A DNA stretch of 64,000 nt from Astrothelium macrocarpum (Eukaryota > Ascomycota > Dothideomycetes > Trypetheliales > Trypetheliaceae): assembly GCA_021030915.1 (NCBI GenBank), contig JAGEMR010000012.1, forward strand, positions 248,001-312,000, written 5' to 3'. This document shows, piece by piece, positions 42,801-52,869 of the stretch (its first letter is position 1; every line of letters starts with the position of its first letter). The notes under the pieces were generated by a model, which saw only the letters and a program-made list of their open reading frames with translations, made no database searches and was not told where the DNA came from. A program made the position numbers and the translations under genes.

Positions 42801-43509
42801 CATGTACAGCGTGAGCCACGCGGTGGTGTGGTTCATAACACCGTGGTAGACCCTATATCAAAAAGATCTTATCATTAAAAATATTCATGTTAAATGGAAA
42901 ATAATAAAAATTATTTTTTATAATTCTGAAATATCATTTCATTCATTTTTTATTTTCAATAAAATCACCATTTTGATAAAATTTATAATATTTTCAAAAT
43001 AAAAACGAATTTGTATCATTTTATTCAACACTCTTCATAATCAATAACAATTTCAAATTATTATTCATATATTAAATTCAATTATTTTAATAAATAATCA
43101 GACAGACCGTTTATTTATCAAATCAGATAAGATATTAAAAAACGTATTAAATAATATAACACTACTAGAACAGACGAATGAACAGTTCAAACAGTAGCTG
43201 GAAAAAGTGATAATAAGACGCAAACAGAAAATAATGAAATTAAATCCAAATAAACATTTTACTATTATTGAACAAATCAAATAATCGATTACTGAAGCAG
43301 CTATTCTAACAGCAGATCCACCAGCTGCTGCTGTTTCAAAAGATACGAAATCATCTCAGAAGGATCAGATAAAAGGCTTGATTAGCGCCATGTACTCAGA
43401 ATTTCAAATTTAATTCGTTACTATTGAAAATTCGTTGAAATTCGAATGAGATGAGATGGTGGTGGGGTGGCCAGGAACAGGGGGAGGCCAGAATCTAGGT
43501 GGCCTGACT
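39818..43509. mobile_element. Outer RIP-degraded Tc1/mariner-Pogo-type TIR element
   Basis: Bounded by inverted repeats of at least 52 bp (starting AGTCAGGCCACCTAGATTCT) that are identical and flanked by TA on both sides. The interior is extremely AT-rich with many stops. Traces of a transposase remain. Near 39,931 is a start reading MDDHEDKITSIITDYENG, like the N-terminus of Pogo/Fot transposases; near 43,160-43,420 is a C-terminal tail with LLEQTNEQ, KIMKLNPNK and AMYSEFQ. The element is about 1.8 kb once the inner insertion is removed, the usual size for Fot-like elements. AT bias with spared GC-rich ends fits RIP. Confidence 0.88.
40977..42853 (+). mobile_element. Inner nested RIP-degraded Pogo/Fot-like element
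   Basis: An 1877-bp element inside the outer one, with inverted repeats of about 74 bp (GGGTCTACCACGGTGTTATG) and TA on each side (40,975-40,976 and 42,854-42,855). A DDE_1-type core survives at about 41,882-42,130: LLIADGHGSHIQAKF, IPPHYSYIFQPFDVDVFSAFK. An HTH trace (SIREIIWEFKIPYSILRRR) is readable near 41,157-41,213. Stops and AT-rich drift fill the rest. The left repeat differs from the right only by C-to-T or G-to-A changes. Confidence 0.9.
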
Positions 43510-43822
43510 TAACAGACGGGTGTAATCTTCATCGGTGAAGTGACTGTAGGGCTGAACTCATAGGACATATTATTAGTGTGTTGGCTGTGATCATCCGCTG
43601 TCCAGGCCGCGCCACTTTCATTTCCGATCTTCAGCCCCTTTTCGCGGCCGATGCAGTCCCTGAGCTCTTGAACATTATGGATGCAGAATAATCAACTCAC
43701 CAACCAAATGTATCATTATTACAGAGTATCAAGAACTCAAATGCTCTATTTTAGTCATCGTTTGTATAGACGTATATTCTTTTAGACGGACAGTAATACA
43801 AGTACGGAGTATCATTCTTCGA
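43510..43822. other. Flank between transposon and decayed gene
   Basis: About 310 bp of normal composition, no gene seen. Confidence 0.4.
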
Positions 43823-44998
43823 TTGAATAACAGCGCTAGACATACGGATAATGTGCGAAGGCTAATTCAATATGGGTTGAACATATCTAGGCGCTATTGT
43901 TCCCGTCCTGCTTTTGACGGTCCGGGCGAACTAAAGCAGCGACAACTGGAGTCGAAACGGGCACCGTATTCCCCAGCACATCGCCTTATTGGAGAAAGGT
44001 CTGGGAAACTTGTGTGGCTACCACCAATCTCTATATATCCTTCAAAAAGCTAGCCTAGCCTACGACAGGTTACCCGCAGCCACTATCAACCTGTCTGTAC
44101 TATCGCGTCCTCTTTCTAAATCAGCATGGGCAGCTCCGGAGAAATTGGAAAACTCACGTTACAATATCAAGAGTTTCAAGATGACTCCGGCTCGAGCAAT
44201 GGCTTGTGTGGCTCTTTTTGACACGGGATATTTGGATCTTGCCTAGGAGAATTTTAGAAATGTCATCGCTATCTCAGTGGGCGACACGCTCTATGTTTTA
44301 GAAGCACTCCTAGGTGATCCAACTGATTTCCGTCGTGGGCATTATTTACGCTGTTTCACGGGCAACGCGTTGCGCTCTTGACGTCGCCTTCAGACCTTCT
44401 CTTTCGCGAGCCAGAGCTCGAAAAGTGGAAACAGATTAATCACGAAGAATTTGAAGGACAATCCCAAAACAGCTTCCAGAATATTTCACTTCACATTAGT
44501 CTTACAGGTTATGAGCTGGCGCTCAACACAGGATCCCAAGGACGTCGAGATGAGGAAGCTTTTTATGTTGAAGCAAGTGTCAATGTGCGCAAGGAAGGTG
44601 TATGGGTTGGAGATGTCGACATTCTCAGCCTCTACGAATTTAACGAGATCCTGACTGCTTCACCTCTAGATGAAGCTCAACAAATGGCATACGTAGGCTG
44701 GTTGCGTGAACACGGACTTCCGGCCCACTGCGCCCATTCTGAACGGGATAGAGAAGCTCGCTCTCGCTTCGCGAAAGTCAAGTCAATTGACTCGTGGGCT
44801 GAGTATTTGGACCCACCACCTAACCCGCGCGTTATTCGCGCCGAAGGCAATTGGACTGCTCGCCTTGCTTTTGCCGCGGCTATGCGAGGTGGAGACAAAA
44901 ACGCGCTTGTTGCAGCCAGAGACGTTTGTTGGGCTTGTGTTCACAAAGTCTCGCGAAGATTGGGTTTGAATGAAGACCAATTGGTTATTCTATGGTAA
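43823..44998 (+). pseudogene. Decayed conserved fungal gene, unknown function
   Basis: Coding sequence continues across three frame segments. A frame running to about 44,050 ends near LVWLPPISIY. A second (about 43,989-44,246) reads LAYDRLPAATINLSVLSRPL and MACVALFDTGYLDL. It meets a TAG at 44,244-44,246 but goes on in the same frame (NFRNVIAISVGDTLYVLEA). It then shifts by one base near 44,360 into the last part (about 44,363-44,998) with WKQINHEEFEGQ, FQNISLHISLTGYEL and VGDVDILSLYE. The family looks like a conserved ascomycete protein of unknown function; the order of motifs is what I would expect of one full-length protein. At least one nonsense change and one or two frameshifts are needed, and no convincing introns explain them, so I call it a pseudogene. 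Confidence 0.62.
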
Positions 44999-45835
44999 CC
45001 GAATTCATTTGTGAAACTCAACATTGTAACTACTAGAACTTTGTGGAAATGTTGTGGAAATTACCATCAAAATGACCACAGGTTGTCGTCATATTGTGAG
45101 CCCAGATGGCCCCTGATCTTCTCTACCAGAGCTCTAAACGTTTGCTTTGCAAATCTGACTAGGTACTCTTAAAAATCTTCTGAGATAGTAGAAAACAACA
45201 TATGAAGAAGTTAATTTTTGATATAGCAATAGCATTAAATAAAAGTCATTAAAAATTAATTTATAATGTACTAAATTTAAATGTTATTTTTGTCTCAGTT
45301 TTGACGGTTCGTGTAGGCTAAAGCAACGGCACTCTGAACAAAAAAAAAAGCGCATAGTTCTCCAGCACATAGTGTTATGGGAGACTATGAACCCTGGCAT
45401 GACTTGACAAGTGCATAGCTGAAAACCTAAAAGCTTGAATAAATCAATCGGTATATCACTGTTATCTTAATTTTGTAGATATTCCCTGCATCTTCCTTCA
45501 TTTTTCATACCCCGCGCATGCCATTAATTCCCTGGAATGAATCTCAATATAGGAGATGGTTCGTCTTAAGATCGAATCATATCCAGTAGGCCAACAGAGA
45601 GAAAGACAACGAAGCTAGAGATGGCTCGTTCCCTGCCTTGAATTTAAAACCGTTCAATTGATCTCAAATATTGGGTAGGGCTATATAGATAGACAGCAAT
45701 TGCAGTAAGAGCATGGTATGTCATGTTCACAATCATGTAAGGAGAACCACATGTATCTTCCGTCAAACTGCTCACCCGAACCGTTTAAAAGCGGGCAACA
45801 TTGCCGAGCCCGAGACTGGCGGGGAATTGTTTTGT
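44999..45835. other. AT-rich intergenic with a diverged fragment of the upstream gene
   Basis: No gene. About 45,299-45,385 resembles 43,911-43,995 (shared TTTTGACGGT, CTAAAGCA and CCAGCACAT), suggesting a decayed second copy of part of the pseudogene. AT-rich around 45,190-45,300. Confidence 0.45.
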
Positions 45836-46507
45836 CTAATATACCACATAAGGGGAATTTCTCCGGCGCAAATGATCCGAAAGTCGTGCAGCACCAAGAT
45901 AGTCGAAAAGCGTAGCCAATCTCGCCATTTGGGCATACTTCGCACTCGTCCTATTTCTTGAATGAAATGCCAGGGATCGCGAATCTATAGGAAGTCCATA
46001 AGCTTGCAATATTCGCTCTAGTCTTGTTGCTGTATACTATGAGTAAAGTTTCCTGGGCAGTAGTACTTCCAACTTACGGTCGATCAATTTTACTTCCTCA
46101 ATCGTCTTAGGCAATCTGAAGTCTTCTGGAAATCGACCGTCACGACACATCATTGGTTGTAGTTGTCCATACCGTGCAGTATGATTGATTTGACCGTTGA
46201 CGAGCGCTACGGCAAGATTATGTCTGTTCCCGAAATATGGTCAAACTCAGGTTGTGATGCAGACAGTATGGGCAAATTACCTTCGTACTCGTTCGTCCAG
46301 ATTCACTCCAGACATCGGATGACGTGGATCATACTCATATCCGAGCCCATGAGAATCTAGCATGTAATGATCTCTCGGATGAAGGTTGTGATAGTTTGGA
46401 GGCACAGCTGGCTCAACCCCAGCATGGGCATATTGAACTGCTTCATTCATCATAGGTGGGTATGGTCCCTCGTATCGCGGATCCATGTTGGCCGGTAACC
46501 CCGGCAT
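45836..46507 (-). CDS. Three-exon gene of unknown function
   Basis: Minus-strand exons 46,507-46,281, 46,223-46,078 and 46,029-45,836 give 188 residues, or 181 from the ATG at 46,486. Introns start GTAATT and GTAAGT and end CAG. Each would otherwise bring stops, and splicing gives one continuous protein. The N-terminus is Pro/His/Tyr-rich (MDPRYEGPYPPMMNEAVQY; NYHNLHPRDHYML). The middle reads CRDGRFPEDFRLPKTIEEV, and the C-terminus is helical (TRLERILQAYGLP, AQMARLATLFDYLGAARLSD). No family recognised. Agreement of three splice sites and the protein-like composition support it. Transcription evidence is missing. Confidence 0.58.
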
Positions 46508-47203
46508 CAGCCGGGAAAAGCGATAAAGAAGTGCGCTTGTAATTGATGGTGTAGATTGATATAAACTATGCCTTTGAATGACCGAACTGCTTATAGAGCA
46601 TATTGGTAAGCTAAAGGGGACCAGTTTTGCGGCCAGCAGAGTACTTGATAGTTTAAGGTCGAAGGCCGTGCGATATGTCTTTACCCAATACCACTGGGCG
46701 AAACCAAGCGAGATGAAGCAAACAAGACCTCCCCCGTTTTGGTAACATCTGGCAGGCAAATCATCGTTCCGATGACTTGATGTAGCGATGTCTTCGAGAA
46801 GGAGTTACACAACACATCCTGATGATTGGCTAGCAACGTAGAGACGTGACCACTCGATCTCAAATCCTGGCGGTACTGTGCACTCCTACCAAACGCTGAA
46901 AATTCGGTGAGTACAAAAAAAGGCTAGTGGCGTCGTTAGCGACATTCTCATGGGAAATGCCAAATTTGAACCGAGGCATACATCCAAAGGTAGGAATAAG
47001 ACCAACTTCCTGGCTTCTTGAAGAGCCGCACGATCTCTTGAGTCACAAATCGCATAACAGAGCCTTTCCTTGATGCTTCATGATTCCTTTCTCAATAAAG
47101 ACAGCAGAATACGAGATGAATGTATGATCGTGCCAGATCTCTCTTCGAACATTCCTTCATGTAGTAAACTGTATGTATTGCAGCTTTCGTTCCGCTCTTC
47201 AGT
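46508..47203. other. Intergenic, no gene seen
   Basis: Short antisense and sense frames only. Probably 3' flank of the small membrane gene and promoter of the three-exon gene. Confidence 0.4.
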
Positions 47204-47600
47204 TCAACTTTTTCTATGTTCATGAAGTTCCATGCTGGAATGATCTGCACCTGTAGTGTGTCCCGCATCTTGATCATCGTCCCACTTTTGAGCGGCCATA
47301 CTAAATCTCCGAGGACGCCCGTCAGGTCTTTCTGTGAGACTCGGTGCGCGTGGTCTCTGCTTGCCTCTCGCCCGTCCGCCAACAAATGGTACCTCATGTA
47401 TTATTAAACGCCAAACGTAGTATAGGAAATCATAGATGATGAGGAATGCCCAGGGGGCGATGGTCAAGAATCCTAATAGTAGCTACAAACACCATCAGCA
47501 CGTGAATCAGTACGACAGTTGGAGACGACTTTACAAAAATGCGAACAATCCAGTCCTCAACAATGCTAAAGTCAGGAGGTAAAAGCGAGAACCAAGCCAT
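47204..47600 (-). CDS. Small membrane protein, unknown function
   Basis: Two exons on the minus strand (47,600-47,535 and 47,482-47,204), 114 residues. The 52-nt intron starts GTAAAG and ends TTTGTAG. The product begins MAWFSLLPPDFSIVEDWIV, has one strongly hydrophobic helix (LLLGFLTIAPWAFLIIYDFL) at about 23-48, then a basic Arg/Pro stretch (GGRARGKQRPRAPSLTERP) and an acidic tail. Topology looks like a single-pass protein with a basic cytosolic segment. Without the splice the first frame stays open for 60 residues, and a one-base frameshift instead of an intron is an alternative reading. Confidence 0.55.
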
Positions 47601-48579
47601 CCTTGGACGTGTGTGGTAGAAGAGCACAATACGAGAGTTCAATTCGGGAATGAAGAAAGGCGCCGATGGTTTTACTCAATTTTCATATTACGGAGGCGTT
47701 TGTGTGGGCGTAACGCGTTCTTTAGAAATCATAAAGCTCTCATTTCCTTTCAGCGCAAGGCGAAGCGGCAGGGGAATAGGCTCGCAGAGGCTCTGGACCT
47801 TTTTGCACAGACGATGATGACGTCTTAAGGCTGACAGGGGTGTGCGGTTCCTATTAATTTCGTGAGTTCTCAGGCCCAGACGACATTCTCTGTTACACGT
47901 CGCCGCTTTGGCGCATTGAGAGCTTAGACGAGTCAATTGACCCATCTACTGCGAATTGTGTTGCCTAGTCATTCTGGCCAAATGCAATGCCATTTCCCAG
48001 AGGCTATGTGGTCTGCGGACAGGGCGGTGCCAGACTGAAACATCGGGTGCGCGAACAAATCTGTGTGGGCGTGTGTGTGTGGCACCAGCAAGCCTTTACT
48101 CTGGAGAAAGCATGAGTGGCTGTTTCTTTGAAGTTCGTTGTTTTCCGAGCTTCAATGGTTGAATGCGGCTTGTTCTCCTGCGGCTTGCTCTTCTGCGCCC
48201 GGGTGCTTCGGCCAAGCTGCCCAAGCTTTGTTAGATGTAATAGGTAGATGCAGCTCCATCGCGACGAAGCATCGTCATCGCTCCGGCAACGGCAGGTGAG
48301 TCTTTCATGTGTCCAATCGGCTCAGCACTTGGCAATGTGAGCTGGACTTGCACGCATGGGACTAAGGCAGCTTGTATGTAGAGCTGTGGCTGTGACCATC
48401 TCCCGTCTGCACCTTGTACGCTGCAGCCTAAGTCACATGGTAAGTACGTCGACTTAGGACGACTCCCTCCAGCCTCTTCTCCAATCTTTATTTCAATCGA
48501 ACCTTTCTTAAGATCTTCTTTCAAAATCAAGCTCTGCTGTAAAGCGACCGACAGCAGGAGCTTACAATCATCAACAACT
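47601..48579. other. Intergenic, about 1 kb
   Basis: Promoter space between divergent genes (small membrane protein on minus, BTB protein on plus). Includes a GTGTGGGCGTGTGTGTGTGG stretch at about 48,062-48,081. No gene seen. Confidence 0.4.
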
Positions 48580-49969
48580 ATGGACGATCTGGAGTTTCTC
48601 AAGCTGAAGCCTGAAGGGCAAGCTTCGTTGACGATAACCTTACCGGACGGCGTCATTTCAACGATTGACGGCATAAACCTCGACGCAATACAGGAGCGAA
48701 GTCCGCTGCTAGCCATCGCTTTCGAGCCGGGACCAAATGGATTCAAACACAGCATCGAAGAAACAGTATCTCTCCCTCTAGCTGCATCATTCCTCAGATT
48801 TCTCTACAACGGTGACTATATTTGCCTGGACTTGCATGGAAATCCTAAACCATGTTCATTATTGCTACATGTCCAATTGTGTCGAATGGGAGAAAATTAC
48901 CAGGTCCCGGAGCTGTCTCAACTCGTCAACGCCAACATGATGCGTGAGATACAAGAATCATGCAGTCACTCGACACCTCCACCAGAGCTTTGCGAAGCAA
49001 TTGAATTCCTCTATACCCAGCTCCCGCATCAGACGCGCTTGATTGATACGATCTTGCAATACTGCGTCTCATCTTTCAACCAGCACCAGCTTGGCTCAAA
49101 TCAACAATTCTGCAAATTGGTCTGCGAACTGCAACCATTCTACAAGGATTTGTTCAAGGTCAATCATCAGCGAGGCTTTGAGGATGAAGGTAAGTGGATG
49201 CTCGTTTTTGGTACGTCTGAGGCATTAGCAGGTACTGATACACCAAGCAGGCGCTATGAATATCTTCCAACTCCCCCAATGCAAGGAACAACCTACACCA
49301 GAGGTCTACCAAGATTTTGTTTTCGAGCTTTTCGGATGCTGGCCCGAAGATGGTCAAGCGACTCCTAAAGTAAAACCAACACGTCTTCCTGAAATCGATT
49401 CCTCGTCCGACGAGCACCCATTCACTCTAGTTCACCGACCCCGCATTCCTTTTGCCAACACTGGAACAATGGTGAGTACAGACAGCGAAGTGTCAAGTTC
49501 AGAGGACGAGGGCTTCACTTTGGTATATCGGCCAAAGCAGAGGCAAAAACCGTATAACTATGGAAGTCATCCTGCGGCACAAGCTAAGCGTCCTCGGAGA
49601 TTCGACCTTTCGACTCCTTGCGGGCCTGCTAGTCCATATCCACCAAAGATTGTTCGAGGCTTTGAACCCATGAGGCCGTCAACACCAACCCTACCACCTA
49701 CCCAGCAAGATTGGGTAGAAGATATATCTATCAGCTCTGGCGATGTGCTGTCTGGACCTACGTTTTGGGGCGAGCCTCAGCGAGATTTTTATTCTACTGC
49801 TGAAATTTCAGCTTCAAACTCCAATCTGGACTATTCTAACAACGCTCCACAACAGGCTCCTGCACATGCAGCGCCATCTTCGAACGAGGGGGACCTCGTT
49901 CTAGTATCCCGCCCTAAGCAAGAGGGCGATGAAACAGCTTCTGATTCGGAATGGTCGATGATAGAGTAG
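48580..49969 (+). CDS. BTB/POZ domain protein with C-terminal RP-K/R repeats
   Basis: Two exons (48,580-49,189 and 49,251-49,969) give 442 residues; the donor is GTAAGT. The N-terminal half is a divergent BTB/POZ-like region (SLTITLPDGVISTIDG, AASFLRFLYNGDYI) followed by helical BACK-like sequence. The second exon encodes a low-complexity tail. In it a short motif recurs three times: FTLVHRPR, FTLVYRPK and LVLVSRPK, each after an acidic Ser/Glu patch, resembling phosphorylatable or SUMO-interacting style linear motifs. BTB proteins dimerise and often link substrates to Cullin-3 ligases. Another BTB gene follows on the same strand. Confidence 0.78.
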
Positions 49970-50623
49970 TAGATACATGAGGTAAACCTCAAATTAATGA
50001 GACCAATAATTTCAAGACTACGGCCTTTGGACCTGTTGTAATCGTGAAAAGGTACAATTCACTACTGACATGTTAGAGAGGCCCCCAATCAAATTGGTGA
50101 CACTTTGGAGTAGCAAAGATCAGTCGTTGATGCGATTTTCCTGACCGCTCGATATTGGATTGAGGGTGCCCTCAATATGTGGATGGTGAATTACGTTTCT
50201 TGTAAATCGAAACGATTTGATTCCTCGATTGCTGAAGCGTCTGTTGGGGGCCTCCTCAGCGTTTGTATAGTCACGTGATGGTTGCCCCGGTGCGTGCCTG
50301 ACGTAGCTGCCTGATAATAGCAGCTAGGACGGGGCGGGAGCAGATAAAGGGCGCGTTGGTCCTCCTCTCCCATCCGTTTCCTCGCGCTTCCATTCCCTCG
50401 AGCCGCCGCCCCCAGCGCAAGAAAGTCGCATTCTTCGGAGTGCAATTCTTGCAGAGTCTTTAGGATCGTCTTTCGTTGAAAGTTACCACTCTCATGATTG
50501 AGGTCTCCTAAAGCCTTCCGGAGCTCTTTCCAACGACCCTCCCTCGCGTCAAGCCAATTACCACGCTCCTTTTTTCCTACTCCCCCGGTCGCTCGTTTAA
50601 CGATCTTCGCCTTCGACTTCACA
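49970..50623. promoter_or_regulatory. Promoter region of the second BTB gene
   Basis: About 650 bp. The last 300 are C/T-rich on the plus strand, as in strongly used fungal promoters. A long antisense open frame over this and the next gene is not taken as real. Confidence 0.4.
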
Positions 50624-51492
50624 ATGTTCAAACGCTCCTTTGCTGCTTCCAAGGATCGTGCGGGCAAGGCAACCAAGTTATCGAAGAGGTCGTTCAAGGA
50701 TGATGTGACGAAGCAGAGGCTGGCGGAAATGGCGAGCAGAAGTCCGCAGGTGATGCCGTAAGTTGACCAATTCGTCGCATAAAAAAACAACGCATATTCA
50801 ATTAACTTTGCAGTACTTCTCCGATCCTCACCAGCGCCATTGTCACCCTCGTGGTGGGCAAAGACCAACGTCTGTTTGCCGCCCATGAAGATGTTCTGAG
50901 CCACTCGCCGTTCTTCGCGGCAGCGTGCAAAGATGCCTTCTTCGAAGCCAATGCCAAGCGCGTCATACTTCCCGACGAGCAACCCGAAATCCTCTCCGCC
51001 GTTCTCGAGTATCTCTACAAAGGTGACTACTATCCCCGCCTCTTGCACGACAAGAAGCGCAATACCTGGGCCCTCGAGGACGCGGATCACCCACAAAATG
51101 GCGGTCGCGGTGCCGTCGAGCCGACTGTCTATCACTCTGGCTGGGGCGACACCATCCTCCGCGACACGGCCATCTACTGTGCCGCGGAGAGGTACGGCCT
51201 GGAAGAGCTGAAGAGACTGTCGCTACGTAAGCAGGGATTGCAGAGCGGCATTGATGTCGCGACAATCCTCTCGTCCGCGCGCTTTGCGTACGCGAACACG
51301 CCCGATAGCGACTCGCGCCTCCGCGCTCATTACCTGGCTCTGATTATCCGCAGCCGGAAGACCTTCAAGCGTAGCGGAACGATGCAGATGGAAATGGAGA
51401 TTGGTGGCAAATTGTTCTTCGATCTCTTCGTGGCCATGTGCAACCATATCGATGATGTTGTGGACATGACGCAAGTATTCCTCGTCTCATAG
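50624..51492 (+). CDS. BTB/POZ domain protein
   Basis: Two exons (50,624-50,757 and 50,814-51,492) give 270 residues. The basic N-terminus (MFKRSFAASKDRAGKATKL) precedes a clear BTB domain at about 46-125: VTLVVGKDQRLFAAHEDVL, SPFFAAACKDAF, PEILSAVLEYLYKGDYYP. The rest is helical (TAIYCAAERYGLEELKRL). This is a common ascomycete BTB family. A role in Cullin-3 recruitment or transcription regulation is possible but not shown. The splice is phase 2 and joins P to TSPILTSA without loss. Confidence 0.88.
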
Positions 51493-52869
51493 ACTCGTAA
51501 ATTTCCTTGGGACCGACGCCATTTCGTAAAATAATTCGTAGAAAGCTAAACCGTAGGTTTGCTAACATAATACATCTTTATAGCGCCAAGGGAACTCCAC
51601 GCACCATCTAAACAGGTTGTGCACCCATTGAAGAATCGAAAAAAGATCGACTCGGAGCAAAAAAAATTCACAAAAAAAAAGAGAATGGAAAAATCACCAA
51701 TAATCTTTCAGCAACTCATCCCCCAGAATGTGCAGGAATGCAGGTAGGAAAGCGCTCCGAGTTACAGATTGGACTCCCCTCTTGTAGCTTTTTTGCAGGA
51801 GTTGGTAACAGTACCTCTCTACTTCTCGAAACACAAAACCCCCCCTTGAAGGACGGCCCATTTTGGAGAAGTGCTTGCAAGATTTTTGATAATACCCCGC
51901 TCTCCTTTTTTGAGTGCGTTGGTTCACGTGGCGTTTGTTTGCTTACCAACCTTACTCTGTCTCTCTCTTCCTTGCCATTTTCCTTGCTCCTACTTTCCTG
52001 TTCCGTACCAGGTGTGCAGAATCCTGAGCGTGGGTTCATGGGATTGTGTGGCAAGAAAGAGAAAACTACAAGTCTGCGACGTCTTCGCATGTCCTTTCCT
52101 TTGTTGTTTGATGAATTTCCTATGTCATTCGTCACCCGCGCTGGCTGCTACTTGAGGTAACAGAACGCTTGAATGCTGGAAGGCTGCAGCTTCGGATAGT
52201 CAGAATTAGGTAATTGAGAGATTCGGCCGCCCTACTGACACTTCCATGACTTGTTTCGTGCCCAATTGCTCCGTTGATGACTTTTGAACTTTTGTCATTC
52301 TCTATTTCTTTCTTGGTCAAGGAATTAAGTTTCTTGACTGCTACCCAGTTACAGCTATGACTCGAGGTGTCACGCATAATGCCACGCTCTTGCCACGCTC
52401 TTGCCATTCACCGAGACTGTTTCAACGGTCATCATGAGTTCTCAATCTTTCGGCCGTGGTGAGCCTGATATACGCGTATTCTGCGTCTTCGTTTGTGTTA
52501 AAATACTTGGCATGCTTTTCACTAATTCACGTCTTCCTATATATCATTCTCGCTATCAGCAGCTCGTTGGAATATTTAAGCCAAGTCTTTGCTGCTCATC
52601 ATCATCACCCTTCGTATATGCCCAAGGAGAGGTGTTCCTGATTTACCCTGTTTACTCATCCATCATCCACATTGTGCAGACTCGACTGTCGACTCTGCGC
52701 TCACGTCTAGTCGGTTTTGGCTATATTGATTCCGCTATAGATTGTGCCCTTTGTTGTGTGTCTTTCTGGTCTTTGAGTCCGACATCGCTTCTATATTTTT
52801 ATTTGGTCCTGTGACCAGCCGCCATCTGTACTAAGCAATTTTTCCGACTGCTTGTCTTTGATCGCAATC
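51493..52869. other. Intergenic, 1.4 kb, probably a long promoter/leader
   Basis: No gene supported. Several overlapping frames of 60-140 codons lack protein-like composition. T/C-rich tracts before 52,870 suggest a long 5' leader for the next gene. Confidence 0.4.

Noticed and set aside
47483..47534. One-base frameshift in the small membrane gene
   Set aside because: A 52-nt intron with GTAAAG...TTTGTAG joins the two frames in phase, so a frameshift is not required, although it is not excluded.
50191..51135. Minus-strand open frame of 314 codons
   Set aside because: Antisense to the second BTB gene, whose BTB motifs are clear; composition is that of a shadow frame.
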